Source: a candidate division CPR3 bacterium GWF2_35_18
Lineage (GTDB): Bacteria; Patescibacteriota; CPR3; GWF2-35-18
NCBI GenBank assembly: GCA_001771135.1
Contig: MESW01000001.1
Span: forward strand, 1-45,768
Direction: 5' to 3'
Length of the DNA stretch: 45,768 nucleotides
Shown: positions 19,561 through 29,649 of the stretch, piece after piece
How the letters are laid out: each line of letters begins with the position of its first letter
How positions within the stretch are numbered: position 1 is the stretch's first letter
The notes under the pieces: model-generated
Databases searched by the model: none
Seen by the model: the letters and a program-made list of their open reading frames with translations, nothing else
Told to the model about the DNA's origin: nothing
Position numbers and translations under genes: made by a program

Positions 19561-20754
19561 CTACTTAAAGTATTTCTTCTTTCTTAACTGTTCTGGTAAA
19601 TACGTTGATTTATCTTTGTTATACATTTCATACCCTTTTCCATAATCCATCCCTTTCATCATTTTCGTCGGAGCATTCAGAATCTGCATCGGAATGGGAA
19701 GATTTCCCTGTTCGCGTACATCAGATTTGGCGGCAAAATATGCATTATAAGCTGATCGATCTTTTGGACAACGACAAAGGTAGGCAACTCCATGGGCAAG
19801 ATTAATTTCACATTCTGGAAGCCCTATTACCCGACAAGCATTAAAAACTTCATTTGCAACAACTAACGCGGTCGGTTGCGCTAGACCAATATCCTCGGAA
19901 GCAAAAACCACCATCCTCCGTGCGATAAAAAGTGGATCTTCTCCAACCTCAATCATCCGAGCTAAATAGTATAAAGCTGCATCCACCGCACTGCCCCGCA
20001 TTGACTTGATAAACGCAGATATGGTGTTGTAATGTTCATCTTCAAGCTTGTCATAACGAAGTGCTTTATGTTGTAACGCTTCTTCAATAATAGATAAAGT
20101 AACAGTTTTGGCTGGCGCTAGTATCGTCACAGCAATTTCTAAAGCATTTAAGACAATTCGCGCATCTCCACTAGAAACTTTTAATAAAAACTCTAAAGCA
20201 TTATTCTCTATTTTCGCTTTATGTTTTCCCAATCCGTTTACTGTGTCTACCAAGGCTCTCTCTGCAATTTTTTTTAAATTCTCTTCCGTTAAACTTTTTA
20301 AAACCAAAACACGACAACGGGAAAGCAAGGGAGATATCACTCCAAATGATGGGTTTTCCGTGGTAGCACCAATCAAAATAATTACTCCATCCTCCACAAA
20401 GGGAAGTAAACGGTCTTGTTGCGCTTTAGAAAAGCGATGAATTTCATCAATAAAAAGGATTGTTTTCTGATTCATCTTGAGCCGAGTTTTAGACTCTTCC
20501 ACTACTTTGCGGATATCTGAAACCCCAGCTGAAGTTGCTGAAATTTCTTCAAAAAAAGAATCGGTAGCACTCGCGATCACCCGCGCCAAAGTCGTCTTAC
20601 CTGTTCCAGGAGGACCCCAAAAGATCATCGGAAAAATTTTACCCGAATTCACCATCTGTCGGACTACTTTATCTTCTGAAACTAAGTGTTCTTGACCAAT
20701 AAATTCGTCTAAATTTTTGGGCCGCATACGAACGGCAAGAGGAAGATTATCCAT
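19561..20754 (-). CDS. rarA: Replication-associated recombination protein A (RarA/MgsA) AAA ATPase
   Basis: MRPKNLDEFIGQEHLV, WGPPGTGKTTLARVIA, LFIDEIHRFSKAQQD, GATTENPSF. Confidence 0.95.
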   Translation of the reverse strand: MDNLPLAVRMRPKNLDEFIGQEHLVSEDKVVRQMVNSGKIFPMIFWGPPGTGKTTLARVIASATDSFFEEISATSAGVSDIRKVVEESKTRLKMNQKTILFIDEIHRFSKAQQDRLLPFVEDGVIILIGATTENPSFGVISPLLSRCRVLVLKSLTEENLKKIAERALVDTVNGLGKHKAKIENNALEFLLKVSSGDARIVLNALEIAVTILAPAKTVTLSIIEEALQHKALRYDKLEDEHYNTISAFIKSMRGSAVDAALYYLARMIEVGEDPLFIARRMVVFASEDIGLAQPTALVVANEVFNACRVIGLPECEINLAHGVAYLCRCPKDRSAYNAYFAAKSDVREQGNLPIPMQILNAPTKMMKGMDYGKGYEMYNKDKSTYLPEQLRKKKYFK

Positions 20755-20811
20755 AATTATTCGGGTTTAATTTGGGTTTATTGTAACAGGAAAAGAGGTA
20801 GAAATAAAGGG

Positions 20812-21345
20812 TTAATCAATTTTTCGCATCATGATTTCCGGATAATGCCGATCTTTTTCATCGTTATCGAGTCCATAACCAAAAACCCAAACGTCAGGAA
20901 TTTCGAATCCTAAATAGTTAACAGTTATAGATACTTTTCGACGACTTGATTTACTTAACAAAGATACGGTTTTTAGAGATTGTGGTTGTTTTTCTTGGAA
21001 ATGTTTAATTAATAATTCTAAAGTCTCTCCGCTATCAACAATATCTTCAACTAGATAAACTTTTTTATCTTTTATATCTGTTTCAATATCGCGTTTAATA
21101 ATCGGCTTGCTTTTTATTTTTCCTAAATCTGCATAGTTTGAATCTACCTCTACAAAATCAATTATGATGTCCTTAACTCCAGCTTCAAACAAACTACGCA
21201 CCAGATCAGCGGTAAAAATAAAAGAACCTTTTAAAACACAAATCATATAAATAGTTTCGTTGGAAACATCTTCGCTAATTTTAATAGCAATTTCTTTTAA
21301 CCTTTTTTCAATACGTTCTTTGGAGATTAAAACTTGATCAGTCAT
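20812..21345 (-). CDS. hpt: Hypoxanthine phosphoribosyltransferase
   Basis: CVLKGSFIFTADL, VYLVEDIVDSGETLELL (PRPP loop), VWVFGYGLDNDEKDRHYPEI. Confidence 0.93.
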   Translation of the reverse strand: MTDQVLISKERIEKRLKEIAIKISEDVSNETIYMICVLKGSFIFTADLVRSLFEAGVKDIIIDFVEVDSNYADLGKIKSKPIIKRDIETDIKDKKVYLVEDIVDSGETLELLIKHFQEKQPQSLKTVSLLSKSSRRKVSITVNYLGFEIPDVWVFGYGLDNDEKDRHYPEIMMRKID

Positions 21346-21511
21346 ATATTTAGTTAGTTTAATAGAAATTAGGAGCTTTGGGAAGGAGAAACGGAGAAAC
21401 GATGTTAAAATGCCAATACGGCAAGTAATTTTGTTGTGTCTCCCCTTCCATTGAAAAGTAACTAAAGAGGGATCTATACAAGCACCCCTCTTCTTGAAAA
21501 ATCATGCACTT

Positions 21512-22081
21512 TTATACTTGAGGAGGAATACCCCAAACGTCAGGAGCCAGACGAAATTTCTCGTCTACGTCAAGGCCGTAACCGATCCCCCAAAGATTGT
21601 CGGGTAAAACTAAACCTAGATAATCAACCGGAGCATCGGTACTTGATACCGCAAGATTTCCTTGCTTGGCAAACATCACTGCGGTTTTCACTATTTTCGG
21701 GTCTTTGGCTGAAAGTAGCTTCAAAATTGCTCGAAGCGTGTATCCTGAATCAATAATGTCTTCAACCAGAATAACGATTTCGTCTTGGATCGAAAACTTC
21801 AGATCCAAATCAATTCGTACCTGGTCACGGTGGCTACCTTTACGGTAGCTCGACACAGAAAGAAACGCGATTCGGATATCATGGATTCCACACTGAACTA
21901 ACGCTCGCGCCAGATCAACCGTAAAAAGAGCAGCTCCAGTGAGAACTCCCACCAGAACAATCCTTTGACCCGGAAAATCCTTTGCAATTGCAGCCGCAAG
22001 TTCTTGAACACGCTCCTCAATCTGTGCTTGAGAAAAAACCAACGCGGCATTATCAGGAACAACTCCTTTATTGACCAACAT
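21512..22081 (-). CDS. Second HPRT-like purine phosphoribosyltransferase
   Basis: VGVLTGAALFTVDLARAL, VILVEDIIDSGYTLRAIL, LWGIGYGLDVDEKFRLAPDVW. Confidence 0.9.
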   Translation of the reverse strand: MLVNKGVVPDNAALVFSQAQIEERVQELAAAIAKDFPGQRIVLVGVLTGAALFTVDLARALVQCGIHDIRIAFLSVSSYRKGSHRDQVRIDLDLKFSIQDEIVILVEDIIDSGYTLRAILKLLSAKDPKIVKTAVMFAKQGNLAVSSTDAPVDYLGLVLPDNLWGIGYGLDVDEKFRLAPDVWGIPPQV

Positions 22082-22127
22082 TTGAACTTACCTCCTTTCT
22101 TTCAAATTCCAATTGATGATTAACAAA

Positions 22128-22156
22128 AAGAGAGAATAGATGCTGATACCTCTCTT
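22128..22156 (-). terminator. Probable intrinsic terminator of the WD40 gene
   Basis: Minus strand AAGAGAG...CTCTCTT followed by TTTGTT. Confidence 0.55.
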
Positions 22157-22198
22157 CTCAAAAATTAGAAACGCGCTCACGGCGCTACAATTTTAGAT

Positions 22199-23191
22199 TC
22201 AAATCCTACATTTTTCCTGAGGTTCTTCGTTGGACTCTGGATGCTTTAAATCCCACATTCTTACAGTGCCATCATCAGAAGCAGAAAGAAGTTTTTTACC
22301 ATCAGGGGTAAAAGTTACAGCCCACACATAATCCGCGTGCCCATCAAAAGCTTTCAGTGGTTCTTTAGCAGAAATCAAATTATGGAGCACAACCTGACCA
22401 CTTGTTCCTCCAGAAGCTAGAAAACCCTTACTTCTGGAAATTGCGAGGGCAAAAATGCAACCCTGGATAGCAAATATACTTTTTTCAGCGGTTAAAATAT
22501 TTTTGGCAAATTTTATGAGATAAATCTTTCCCATTTGTGTAGCAGCCAGCATGCGACTAGCGTTAAGGGAAACTATATTCCAAATTGCTCCGCTCTTTTC
22601 AAGTCGTAAAGGAGCTGAACTGACAAGATTCCCAGATACAACATTCCAAAGCCAAAGAACTCCATCACCATCTCCAGCGGCAAGGAATAAATTTTTCCTT
22701 GCTTTGTGGAAAGTAAGACCAAACAGCCCATATTTTGGACCAGAGAAAGTCTGAATAGGATCTCCCAGATGATCTGTAATTCTTCTGACCACAATCACAT
22801 CAGTAGATCCAGAAGCTAACAAAAGTTCTCCTGAAAACCCTTGGTGAAAAGAGATCACATTAACAGCATTTTTATAAGCGGCTTTTTCACCTAAAATCTG
22901 CCAGGTTTCAGTGTTATAGACAAACACACCTCCATCTGACAAACCGCAGGCTAAGTATCTCCCATCCGGGGAGAACTGAACACAATGGATTTGCGTCCAC
23001 GTTTGATCGTTGAATCGCTGTTCAAATATTGTTTCTCCGGTGAAAGATCTTACAACAATTAGAGGATCCTTCGTCCCCTTTTTACCAGTGGGAAGGACCC
23101 CAAATGCAATCATCTTTCCATCCGGTGAAACAGATATAGAACGCACATAATGTGGATTATTGAATATAATCATCTCCATTCCTCCATTCAA
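22199..23191 (-). CDS. WD40 repeat protein
   Basis: Repeats such as VSPDGKMIAFG, FSPDGRYLACGLSDGGVFVYN, GHADYVWAVTFTPDGKKLLSASDDGTVRMWDL. Confidence 0.9.
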   Translation of the reverse strand: MNGGMEMIIFNNPHYVRSISVSPDGKMIAFGVLPTGKKGTKDPLIVVRSFTGETIFEQRFNDQTWTQIHCVQFSPDGRYLACGLSDGGVFVYNTETWQILGEKAAYKNAVNVISFHQGFSGELLLASGSTDVIVVRRITDHLGDPIQTFSGPKYGLFGLTFHKARKNLFLAAGDGDGVLWLWNVVSGNLVSSAPLRLEKSGAIWNIVSLNASRMLAATQMGKIYLIKFAKNILTAEKSIFAIQGCIFALAISRSKGFLASGGTSGQVVLHNLISAKEPLKAFDGHADYVWAVTFTPDGKKLLSASDDGTVRMWDLKHPESNEEPQEKCRI

Positions 23192-23609
23192 AAATCATTT
23201 ATTCTGTTCACACTTTTTCTTAATCTTTTTGACTTTGTCTCCTTTACGCTTTTTTAAAAAGCGCTTGCCGCGGGTTTCTAATTGTGCTCCCAATTCTTGT
23301 TTCTGCGGCTAACCGAAACGAGCAGAGCAAGCTCTCCCTTTTTAGGGTTGCTTAAGGGAGAGGTGAAATGAAATATTTTCATTCCATTTTCCCCATAAGC
23401 AAAACCTTTTTTGTTTCTCCGTTTTTAAGGTACTGATTCTGAATAATCAGAATCACTATTTTAAAAATGAGAATAAAACAGGCAGTAAGAAATTAGGGCA
23501 GCAGGGAAAGTACAAAGGATACGAACAATATGGGCGATACCCACTAATTATACTGTTTCTTCAAAGAAGATCAAGTAAAAATATTTTTATCAAAAAAATC
23601 TGAAACTCT

Positions 23610-25340
23610 TTAAATCACTCCTACAAATTGGTCGACGTCGGTAATTTTTATGGGTTTATTTCCCTCCACTAAGCCAACTACATACAAGGCTTTTTCCTGA
23701 TCTTTGGAAACATAAAATACAATATATTTTCCGCTTCCGGCAAACTCAAATCTAGTTACTCCTCCAATTACCGATAATCTCCGTTCATTGTTTCCTTGCA
23801 AATCAGCAACGTATAAATCATTTTTTCCGTCGCGATAATCAATATACGCTTTCAAGTTCGCGGGAATAAACTCCTTTTCTTCATAGTCAAAATACCCCTC
23901 TCCCACTGATTGTCCTTTACGAGGTTCCAAAGGAATTTGTGTTTCTTTTCCACTTGCAATATCAATCTCATATCGCTCTGGATTGGCATTTTGGTAATAC
24001 ATGAATTGAATCTTGGTCTTATCAGGAGTTAAGGTAAAGCTGTAAGGATTTTTAGCGGTTAATCGTGTTAGATTCTTTCCATCTTTATCTGATTTATACA
24101 AACCCGCTTTTGTAGAATCAGAATAGTTGGAAACTCTAATAATAATTTTATTATCGTCAGCTACTAGCACACTCGAAATATTCGCCGCATTAGTTGTTTC
24201 TTTTTTCTCAAAATCAGTGTCTTTAAAAAGATCTTTTAGCTGTTGCGTGGCAATATCATAACTCCTAATTGTTCCAATTGAATTATCAAGATCGGTAGAC
24301 ACGTAACTCAAAAATACAAATCCTCCCGAGTCATCAAACCAAGCTACAGTACCAGTCTCATCACTTATTTTCTTTAAATTCAAACCGTCAACATTATTTA
24401 AGTATAACTTACTTTTATACTCTCCATTTTTATCTTTCTCACCTTCACGGTTTGAATAAAAAGTTAAATAACTATTATTGGGAGAAAGTACAACGCTATA
24501 ATCATCAAAATCTTTTTTATTCTCCCAAAGTTTCGTAATATTTTCACCATCAAAGTGTCCCTGATAAACAGCTCTATTACCATCTCGATTGGATACAAAA
24601 ATCGCTCTAGAAGACGGTGTTAAATAGGTGTCTTCTAATTCAGTGTCATATAGACCAGAAACTTCCTGCTCTTTTATAACATAACCCTCTTTTTCAAATT
24701 TGGTTTTTTGGGTTCCTGGAAGAACCTCTTTGAATTCAAACTTTCCCTCTTTATCTGTTTCTACAGTCACATCTTTTAGAGTAACTTTTACTCCTTCAAG
24801 ATACGTTTTATTCACATAATCACGCACACTTCCAGAAATATTTACAAGGATTAAGTCTAGGGAGACTGTAAACTCTCCATTATTTCCTCTCTTTAAAGTC
24901 ACCGGTTCCTCAACATCAGCATAACCTTCGACAACAACGATAATATTGTGCGTTCCTGGCTTTAGACTATCGAAGCGGGCTTTTCCAAAATTATCTGTTT
25001 TTTGTGATTGCTCCCCAACCTGAACTTCAACTCCACTAATAATCTTTCCGGTTCTTTCATCTTCTACTTTCACGGTAAAAAACGAGTTGGAAAAAAGAAA
25101 ATAATAGATCACCGAAATAATTACCCCAATAAAAACTACGGCTAATGCCAAAGAAATTGCTAGAACTTTTCGATTCTCTTCAATGAATTTTTTTATTTTA
25201 CTTTTCCCCTTACTATCATCTTCAAATTTCAACTCAATCGGTTTAATCGGAGCTTGTTTTGTTTCTGTATTATCGGTTAAGATCTCGTTTTTATCTTCAA
25301 CCTGTTTTTCAGAAATAATAGCTTCATTTTTTTCTACCAT
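23610..25340 (-). CDS. Membrane-anchored protein with two carboxypeptidase-regulatory-like domains and TolB/DPP-like beta-propeller repeats
   Basis: TM near residues 50-75; GKIISGVEVQVGEQSQKTDNFGKARFDSLKPGTHNIIVVVEGY and TYLEGVKVTLKDVTVETDKEGKFEFKEVLPGTQ; SNRDGNRAVY. Confidence 0.78.
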   Translation of the reverse strand: MVEKNEAIISEKQVEDKNEILTDNTETKQAPIKPIELKFEDDSKGKSKIKKFIEENRKVLAISLALAVVFIGVIISVIYYFLFSNSFFTVKVEDERTGKIISGVEVQVGEQSQKTDNFGKARFDSLKPGTHNIIVVVEGYADVEEPVTLKRGNNGEFTVSLDLILVNISGSVRDYVNKTYLEGVKVTLKDVTVETDKEGKFEFKEVLPGTQKTKFEKEGYVIKEQEVSGLYDTELEDTYLTPSSRAIFVSNRDGNRAVYQGHFDGENITKLWENKKDFDDYSVVLSPNNSYLTFYSNREGEKDKNGEYKSKLYLNNVDGLNLKKISDETGTVAWFDDSGGFVFLSYVSTDLDNSIGTIRSYDIATQQLKDLFKDTDFEKKETTNAANISSVLVADDNKIIIRVSNYSDSTKAGLYKSDKDGKNLTRLTAKNPYSFTLTPDKTKIQFMYYQNANPERYEIDIASGKETQIPLEPRKGQSVGEGYFDYEEKEFIPANLKAYIDYRDGKNDLYVADLQGNNERRLSVIGGVTRFEFAGSGKYIVFYVSKDQEKALYVVGLVEGNKPIKITDVDQFVGVI

Positions 25341-25378
25341 AATAACTCCTTTGAAATTGTTGTCACTAAATAAGGTCG

Positions 25379-25774
25379 TTACTTAAAGAGTTTTTGAAAC
25401 AGTTTCTCCACACTTCTATCATTAATCTTTTTTCCAAAACACCGATGTGGCACCAAACTTCCGGAAAAAGTTTTTGGAATATGCATCATTTCATGAATAA
25501 GGACTTTTTCCTGCTCTTTCTCTTTTAGTTTATCATATCTCTCTGAAACAACCTCAATAATGTAGTGAGCCTCAATAGAAAGAGCCCTTTGCCAAATCCG
25601 AGGCAGGCTCCAAATTCTGGCAATTGCCCGAGAAGCCGACCCTACCGAGCGAAAACAAAAAACACGAGTCAAATCAATATGCTGAAAATCTTCGATTTTG
25701 GGAGCTAACTCCATCAATTTATTTTTTATATCAAAAGCGGGTTCAAATTCAAATTTAGGATTTTTTCTCTTCAT
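25379..25774 (-). CDS. Putative phage-type metallopeptidase
   Basis: HEMMHIPKTFSGSLVPHRC (HExxH-like zinc motif variant); ATG at 25772-25774 preferred over the 25825 ORF start. Confidence 0.65.
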   Translation of the reverse strand: MKRKNPKFEFEPAFDIKNKLMELAPKIEDFQHIDLTRVFCFRSVGSASRAIARIWSLPRIWQRALSIEAHYIIEVVSERYDKLKEKEQEKVLIHEMMHIPKTFSGSLVPHRCFGKKINDRSVEKLFQKLFK

Positions 25775-26579
25775 ATTTTTCCATCTCTTTTTTAAATAGA
25801 TATCGGTATTTACGTGCCACATCATATTGTTTCAAGGCTTCCGTTTTTACAACCACTTTAATCACATATTTTCCCATGTCAATATCTTCAATTCCCAGGA
25901 CTTCAGGGTTTTTGATCACAATATTCTCCATTTTTTTGGTGGAGATAAGGTCTTCAGAAATTGTTTTTAGAATCTTAAAAGCGTCATCAATTTTTATTTC
26001 TTTAGGAAATTGGATGTCTAAATTTACCTTGGCAAAATCACGACTCAAATTTGAAACAATAGTTATTCTGCTGTTTGGAATAATATGCATTACTCCATTA
26101 AAATCACGCAGGGTAGTCGATCTTAAATTCATCCGTTCCACCTTTCCCTTGTAAGCATCAATCTGAATAAAATCACCTTCTCCAAACTGATCTTCAAACA
26201 GAATAAAAATACCATTAATAAAATCTTTGACCAAAGTCTGAGCTCCAAAACCCACCGCCAAACCGATAATTCCTGCTGAAGCGATAATGGGAGTAATATT
26301 AACTCCGAATTCGGATAAGACCATCATTCCGGCTACAAGATAAATAATTGTTTTCAGTAAACCTCTAAAAACACTAACAATTGTCAGCATTCTTTTTTTA
26401 CTTCTCTGTTCTTCCGAAGTTAAGCCGGTTTTTTTAACTAATTTAAAACCTTCACCTAAAAGTTTCGGTATGAACCTTTCCACCACTTTTAAAGCTAAAT
26501 AAGATAAAATCACAATTGCCGCGATTCTCAAAATTTGAGTGAAAATGTATGGATAGGAAATAAAATTATCAGTAATCAT
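25755..26579 (-). CDS. MscS family mechanosensitive ion channel
   Basis: AGIIGLAVGFGAQTLVKDFINGIFILFEDQFGEGDFI, IIPNSRI. Confidence 0.92.
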   Translation of the reverse strand: MITDNFISYPYIFTQILRIAAIVILSYLALKVVERFIPKLLGEGFKLVKKTGLTSEEQRSKKRMLTIVSVFRGLLKTIIYLVAGMMVLSEFGVNITPIIASAGIIGLAVGFGAQTLVKDFINGIFILFEDQFGEGDFIQIDAYKGKVERMNLRSTTLRDFNGVMHIIPNSRITIVSNLSRDFAKVNLDIQFPKEIKIDDAFKILKTISEDLISTKKMENIVIKNPEVLGIEDIDMGKYVIKVVVKTEALKQYDVARKYRYLFKKEMEKYEEKKS

Positions 26580-26724
26580 TGTAAATCCTTCGTATTTATT
26601 GAAATATCTTAAATTATTCTAGCAGGAAAACAATTTGAAGTAAAAACATCCGGAATTGCGTCTATTATCGAAACATATTACAATATCTTCAAATATCACT
26701 ATTTATTTTTATATATTTTTATAT

Positions 26725-27639
26725 ATGAAAACTCTTTATTATATCTTTCTCTCCATGCGTCCCAAACAGTGGATCAAAAATTTGAGCCTCTTTGTGGCGA
26801 TCTTTTTTGCTGGAAACCTCTTACTTGACTTCAAGCTTTTCCCGGTAATTAAAGGTTTTTTAATTTTTTGTCTCCTTTCTGGAGCAATCTATATTCTTAA
26901 TGACTATAAGGATCGCAAAAAAGACCAACTACATCCCGGCAAAAAAGATCGCCCCATGGCTTCTGGGAATCTCAATCCCAGGGTTGCCTTAGTTGCCTAT
27001 TTTATAATTTCAGTAGTTTCTTTGACCCTTGCCTATCTTCTTTCAGAATACTTTTTTATAATTTCTTTACTCTATTTTATTACCCTAACCGCCTACTCTC
27101 TTTACTTTAGAAATGTCATTATTTTGGACGGAATGATTGTTGCAATTGGATTTGTATTGCGGGTTTGGGCGGGAGCTTTTGTGGCCGCAGAACCGATCTC
27201 TGCCTGGCTTATTATCTGCACGATTGCGACTGCCCTATTGATCTCTTTTGGCCGTCGTCGTTGCGAATTAACGATTCTAAAAACTAACGCTTCTGAACAT
27301 CGTCACACCCTTTCTTTGTATCCGGAAAAATTTCTTGACGTGATTATTACTGCCGCAACCTCATTCACCTTAATTTCTTATGCTATGTTTACTTTTTTTA
27401 ACTCAAATGTCTCGCTCCCTTCCATGTTTTCCCACTATCTTCCCGAATATTGGATCAATCTAAAATGGTTAATGATGACTATTCCGGTTGTTATCTATGG
27501 AGTGTTTCGATATCTCTATTTAATCTATGAAAAAGATACCGCCGCTTCCCCAGAACAAGCTATCTATACCGACTTACCACTTTTTTTATCTCTCTCTTTA
27601 TGGCTGTCTATGCTTTTTGTAATCATTTACATGCTTTAA
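26725..27639 (+). CDS. UbiA-family prenyltransferase, decaprenyl-phosphate phosphoribosyltransferase-like
   Basis: MRPKQWIKNLSLFVAIFFAGNL, NDYKDRKKDQLHPGKKDRPMASG. Confidence 0.88.
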   Translation: MKTLYYIFLSMRPKQWIKNLSLFVAIFFAGNLLLDFKLFPVIKGFLIFCLLSGAIYILNDYKDRKKDQLHPGKKDRPMASGNLNPRVALVAYFIISVVSLTLAYLLSEYFFIISLLYFITLTAYSLYFRNVIILDGMIVAIGFVLRVWAGAFVAAEPISAWLIICTIATALLISFGRRRCELTILKTNASEHRHTLSLYPEKFLDVIITAATSFTLISYAMFTFFNSNVSLPSMFSHYLPEYWINLKWLMMTIPVVIYGVFRYLYLIYEKDTAASPEQAIYTDLPLFLSLSLWLSMLFVIIYML

Positions 27640-27642
27640 TTT

Positions 27643-29496
27643 ATGGATTCGCATAATCGTTTTTCAAAAATCTTCTTTAGCCTATTTGCAATATTGTTTT
27701 TCATTACACCTTTGCTTGTCACCCCTTTTACTGATGAACTTTTTGAATTTCCCAAAATGGTCTTTGTCTACTTTATCGGATCACTGATAGTTTTTATCTA
27801 TTTGATCAAAGCTATTTCCAGTAAAAAGGTAGACATTAAAAGATCTCCCTTAAACATAGCTTTGTTATTAATTCTAATATCTAGTATAACCTCAACCATA
27901 TTTTCCCTGCATCTTCCAACCTCAATTTTTGGTTATTATAGTCGGTTCAATGGAAATCTTTTGTCGATTATTTTGTATATTTTACTCGCTTTTATCATGA
28001 TCAGTGAAATAAAATCCGCCGAAATAAAAAAATTGATTTTGTATTTAATTGCCAGCTCTACAGTCATTTCTATTTATGCCGTTGCCCAAAAATTCGGGAT
28101 TGATAAAGACTACTGGGTTGAACATTCCTGGGAGAGAGTTTTTTCTACCTTTGGCCAACCAAACTGGCTCGCCGCTTTTTTAGTGATGGTTATTCCATAT
28201 ACCGCAATTTTAACTTTTAAAAATCTACAGCAATTTTTTAAAACTCCTGGTGTTAAAAAGAAATTTCGGCTAGGAAGTATCTTTGTGATTACGCTTGCTA
28301 TAACTTCCCTGCAAATCGCCGCATTAATTTTCACCCGCTCAGTATCGGGATATTTGGCACTTCTTGTCTCCCTAGTAATTCTTTTCCTATATTATTTAGT
28401 AACTTGGTTTTCAAAAAAACAGCGACTTCTTATTCCTCTACTTATCATTATAATCAGTATTCCTTGTTTTATATTTGCAGTATCGCCAAAATCTCAAAGC
28501 TATCTAAAAGATCTGTTTTGGGAAAAAGAAACAAACCAAATTCGTTTGATTGTGTGGAAAGGAGCTCTCGATCTAATTTCCACACGACCAATAATTGGTT
28601 ATGGATTAGAAACATTTGCTTACAGCTTTTTGCCATTTCGACCGGCAGATATAAATCAAACCACCGAGTGGAATTTTTTGTTTAACAAGCCCCATAATGA
28701 ATATTTGGAAATTCTTAGCGAAAGCGGATTTATCGGTTTAATTACTTATACTTTCTTTATCTCAATTCTTGTCATTTGGATTTATAAAAAACGTAGAAGC
28801 GTAAAAAATCAAGCTGAAATTATGGCTCTCTTTGCCGGTTTTTCAGGTTTATTAGTTACTCTATTTTTTGGTTTTCAGGTAGTTATGACCAATCTCCTGT
28901 TTTTCCTCTTTCCAATTTTTATCATCATAATTTCAGAAATAAATTTTACGCAAAAAACTGTGACTCTAAAAATATCTGAAACTCTAAAAACTGGTTTTTA
29001 CGTTTTTTTTACACTCGCCTACTTAACATTAAACACTTTTGTTATTCGCTATTTTCTAGCTAATGTTTTTTATGATTTTGGCTCCTTATACTCTCTGGAA
29101 AAAGCTGTACAATATGCTCCTTTTGAAAATACTTACCGTCGACACCTAGCATATGCGTATACCCAAAAAATTAGTGAAAACTCTGAAAATGAAGCAAAAG
29201 CAGTAACGGAAATAGACAAAACCCTCCAAAGTAACGACCAAAATTATCTGAATCTCCAAACTCTAACTCAAACCTATTTAGAACTTGCTCAAATCGATTC
29301 AAAATATTTTGCACAAGCCACAGAATTAACCGAAAAACAGCTAGCTCTTTGCCCTACTGATCCAGAGGTTTACTACACTTATGGACTACTCTTAATGACT
29401 CAAGACAATAATGAAAAAGCCAAAGAAGCCTTCAAAAAAGCTTTAGAATTAAAACCAGATTATGAGAACGCACTAAAGATGTTCAATCTCTTTTAA
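27643..29496 (+). CDS. O-antigen ligase/polymerase family protein with C-terminal TPR
   Basis: Polytopic; ISTRPIIGYGLETFAYSFLPFR, FNKPHNEYLEILSESGFIGL; TPR-like YYTYGLLLMTQDNNEKAKEAFKKALELKPDYENAL. Confidence 0.88.
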   Translation: MDSHNRFSKIFFSLFAILFFITPLLVTPFTDELFEFPKMVFVYFIGSLIVFIYLIKAISSKKVDIKRSPLNIALLLILISSITSTIFSLHLPTSIFGYYSRFNGNLLSIILYILLAFIMISEIKSAEIKKLILYLIASSTVISIYAVAQKFGIDKDYWVEHSWERVFSTFGQPNWLAAFLVMVIPYTAILTFKNLQQFFKTPGVKKKFRLGSIFVITLAITSLQIAALIFTRSVSGYLALLVSLVILFLYYLVTWFSKKQRLLIPLLIIIISIPCFIFAVSPKSQSYLKDLFWEKETNQIRLIVWKGALDLISTRPIIGYGLETFAYSFLPFRPADINQTTEWNFLFNKPHNEYLEILSESGFIGLITYTFFISILVIWIYKKRRSVKNQAEIMALFAGFSGLLVTLFFGFQVVMTNLLFFLFPIFIIIISEINFTQKTVTLKISETLKTGFYVFFTLAYLTLNTFVIRYFLANVFYDFGSLYSLEKAVQYAPFENTYRRHLAYAYTQKISENSENEAKAVTEIDKTLQSNDQNYLNLQTLTQTYLELAQIDSKYFAQATELTEKQLALCPTDPEVYYTYGLLLMTQDNNEKAKEAFKKALELKPDYENALKMFNLF

Positions 29497-29605
29497 AAAT
29501 ATCTTTTAATCTAATGAGTCTTTCTTCTTTGTAATCTCCATCACTAATCTTCTGTTACACACCTTACTGCTATGTAAGATACCCTATGTTAAAAATAGAG
29601 TTATC

Positions 29606-29629
29606 TTTGATTAGAAAAGCCTAATCAAA
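29606..29629 (+). promoter_or_regulatory. 5'UTR hairpin TTTGATTAG-AAAAGC-CTAATCAAA upstream of repeat protein 1
   Basis: 9-bp perfect stem, upstream of the aaaaggaggtgag SD. Confidence 0.6.
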
Positions 29630-29649
29630 AACATTTACATTAAAAGGAG

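Noticed and set aside
23192-23609. tRNA or tmRNA in the intergenic region
   Set aside because: No cloverleaf, no TTCGA-type T-loop pairing and no CCA end could be found by eye
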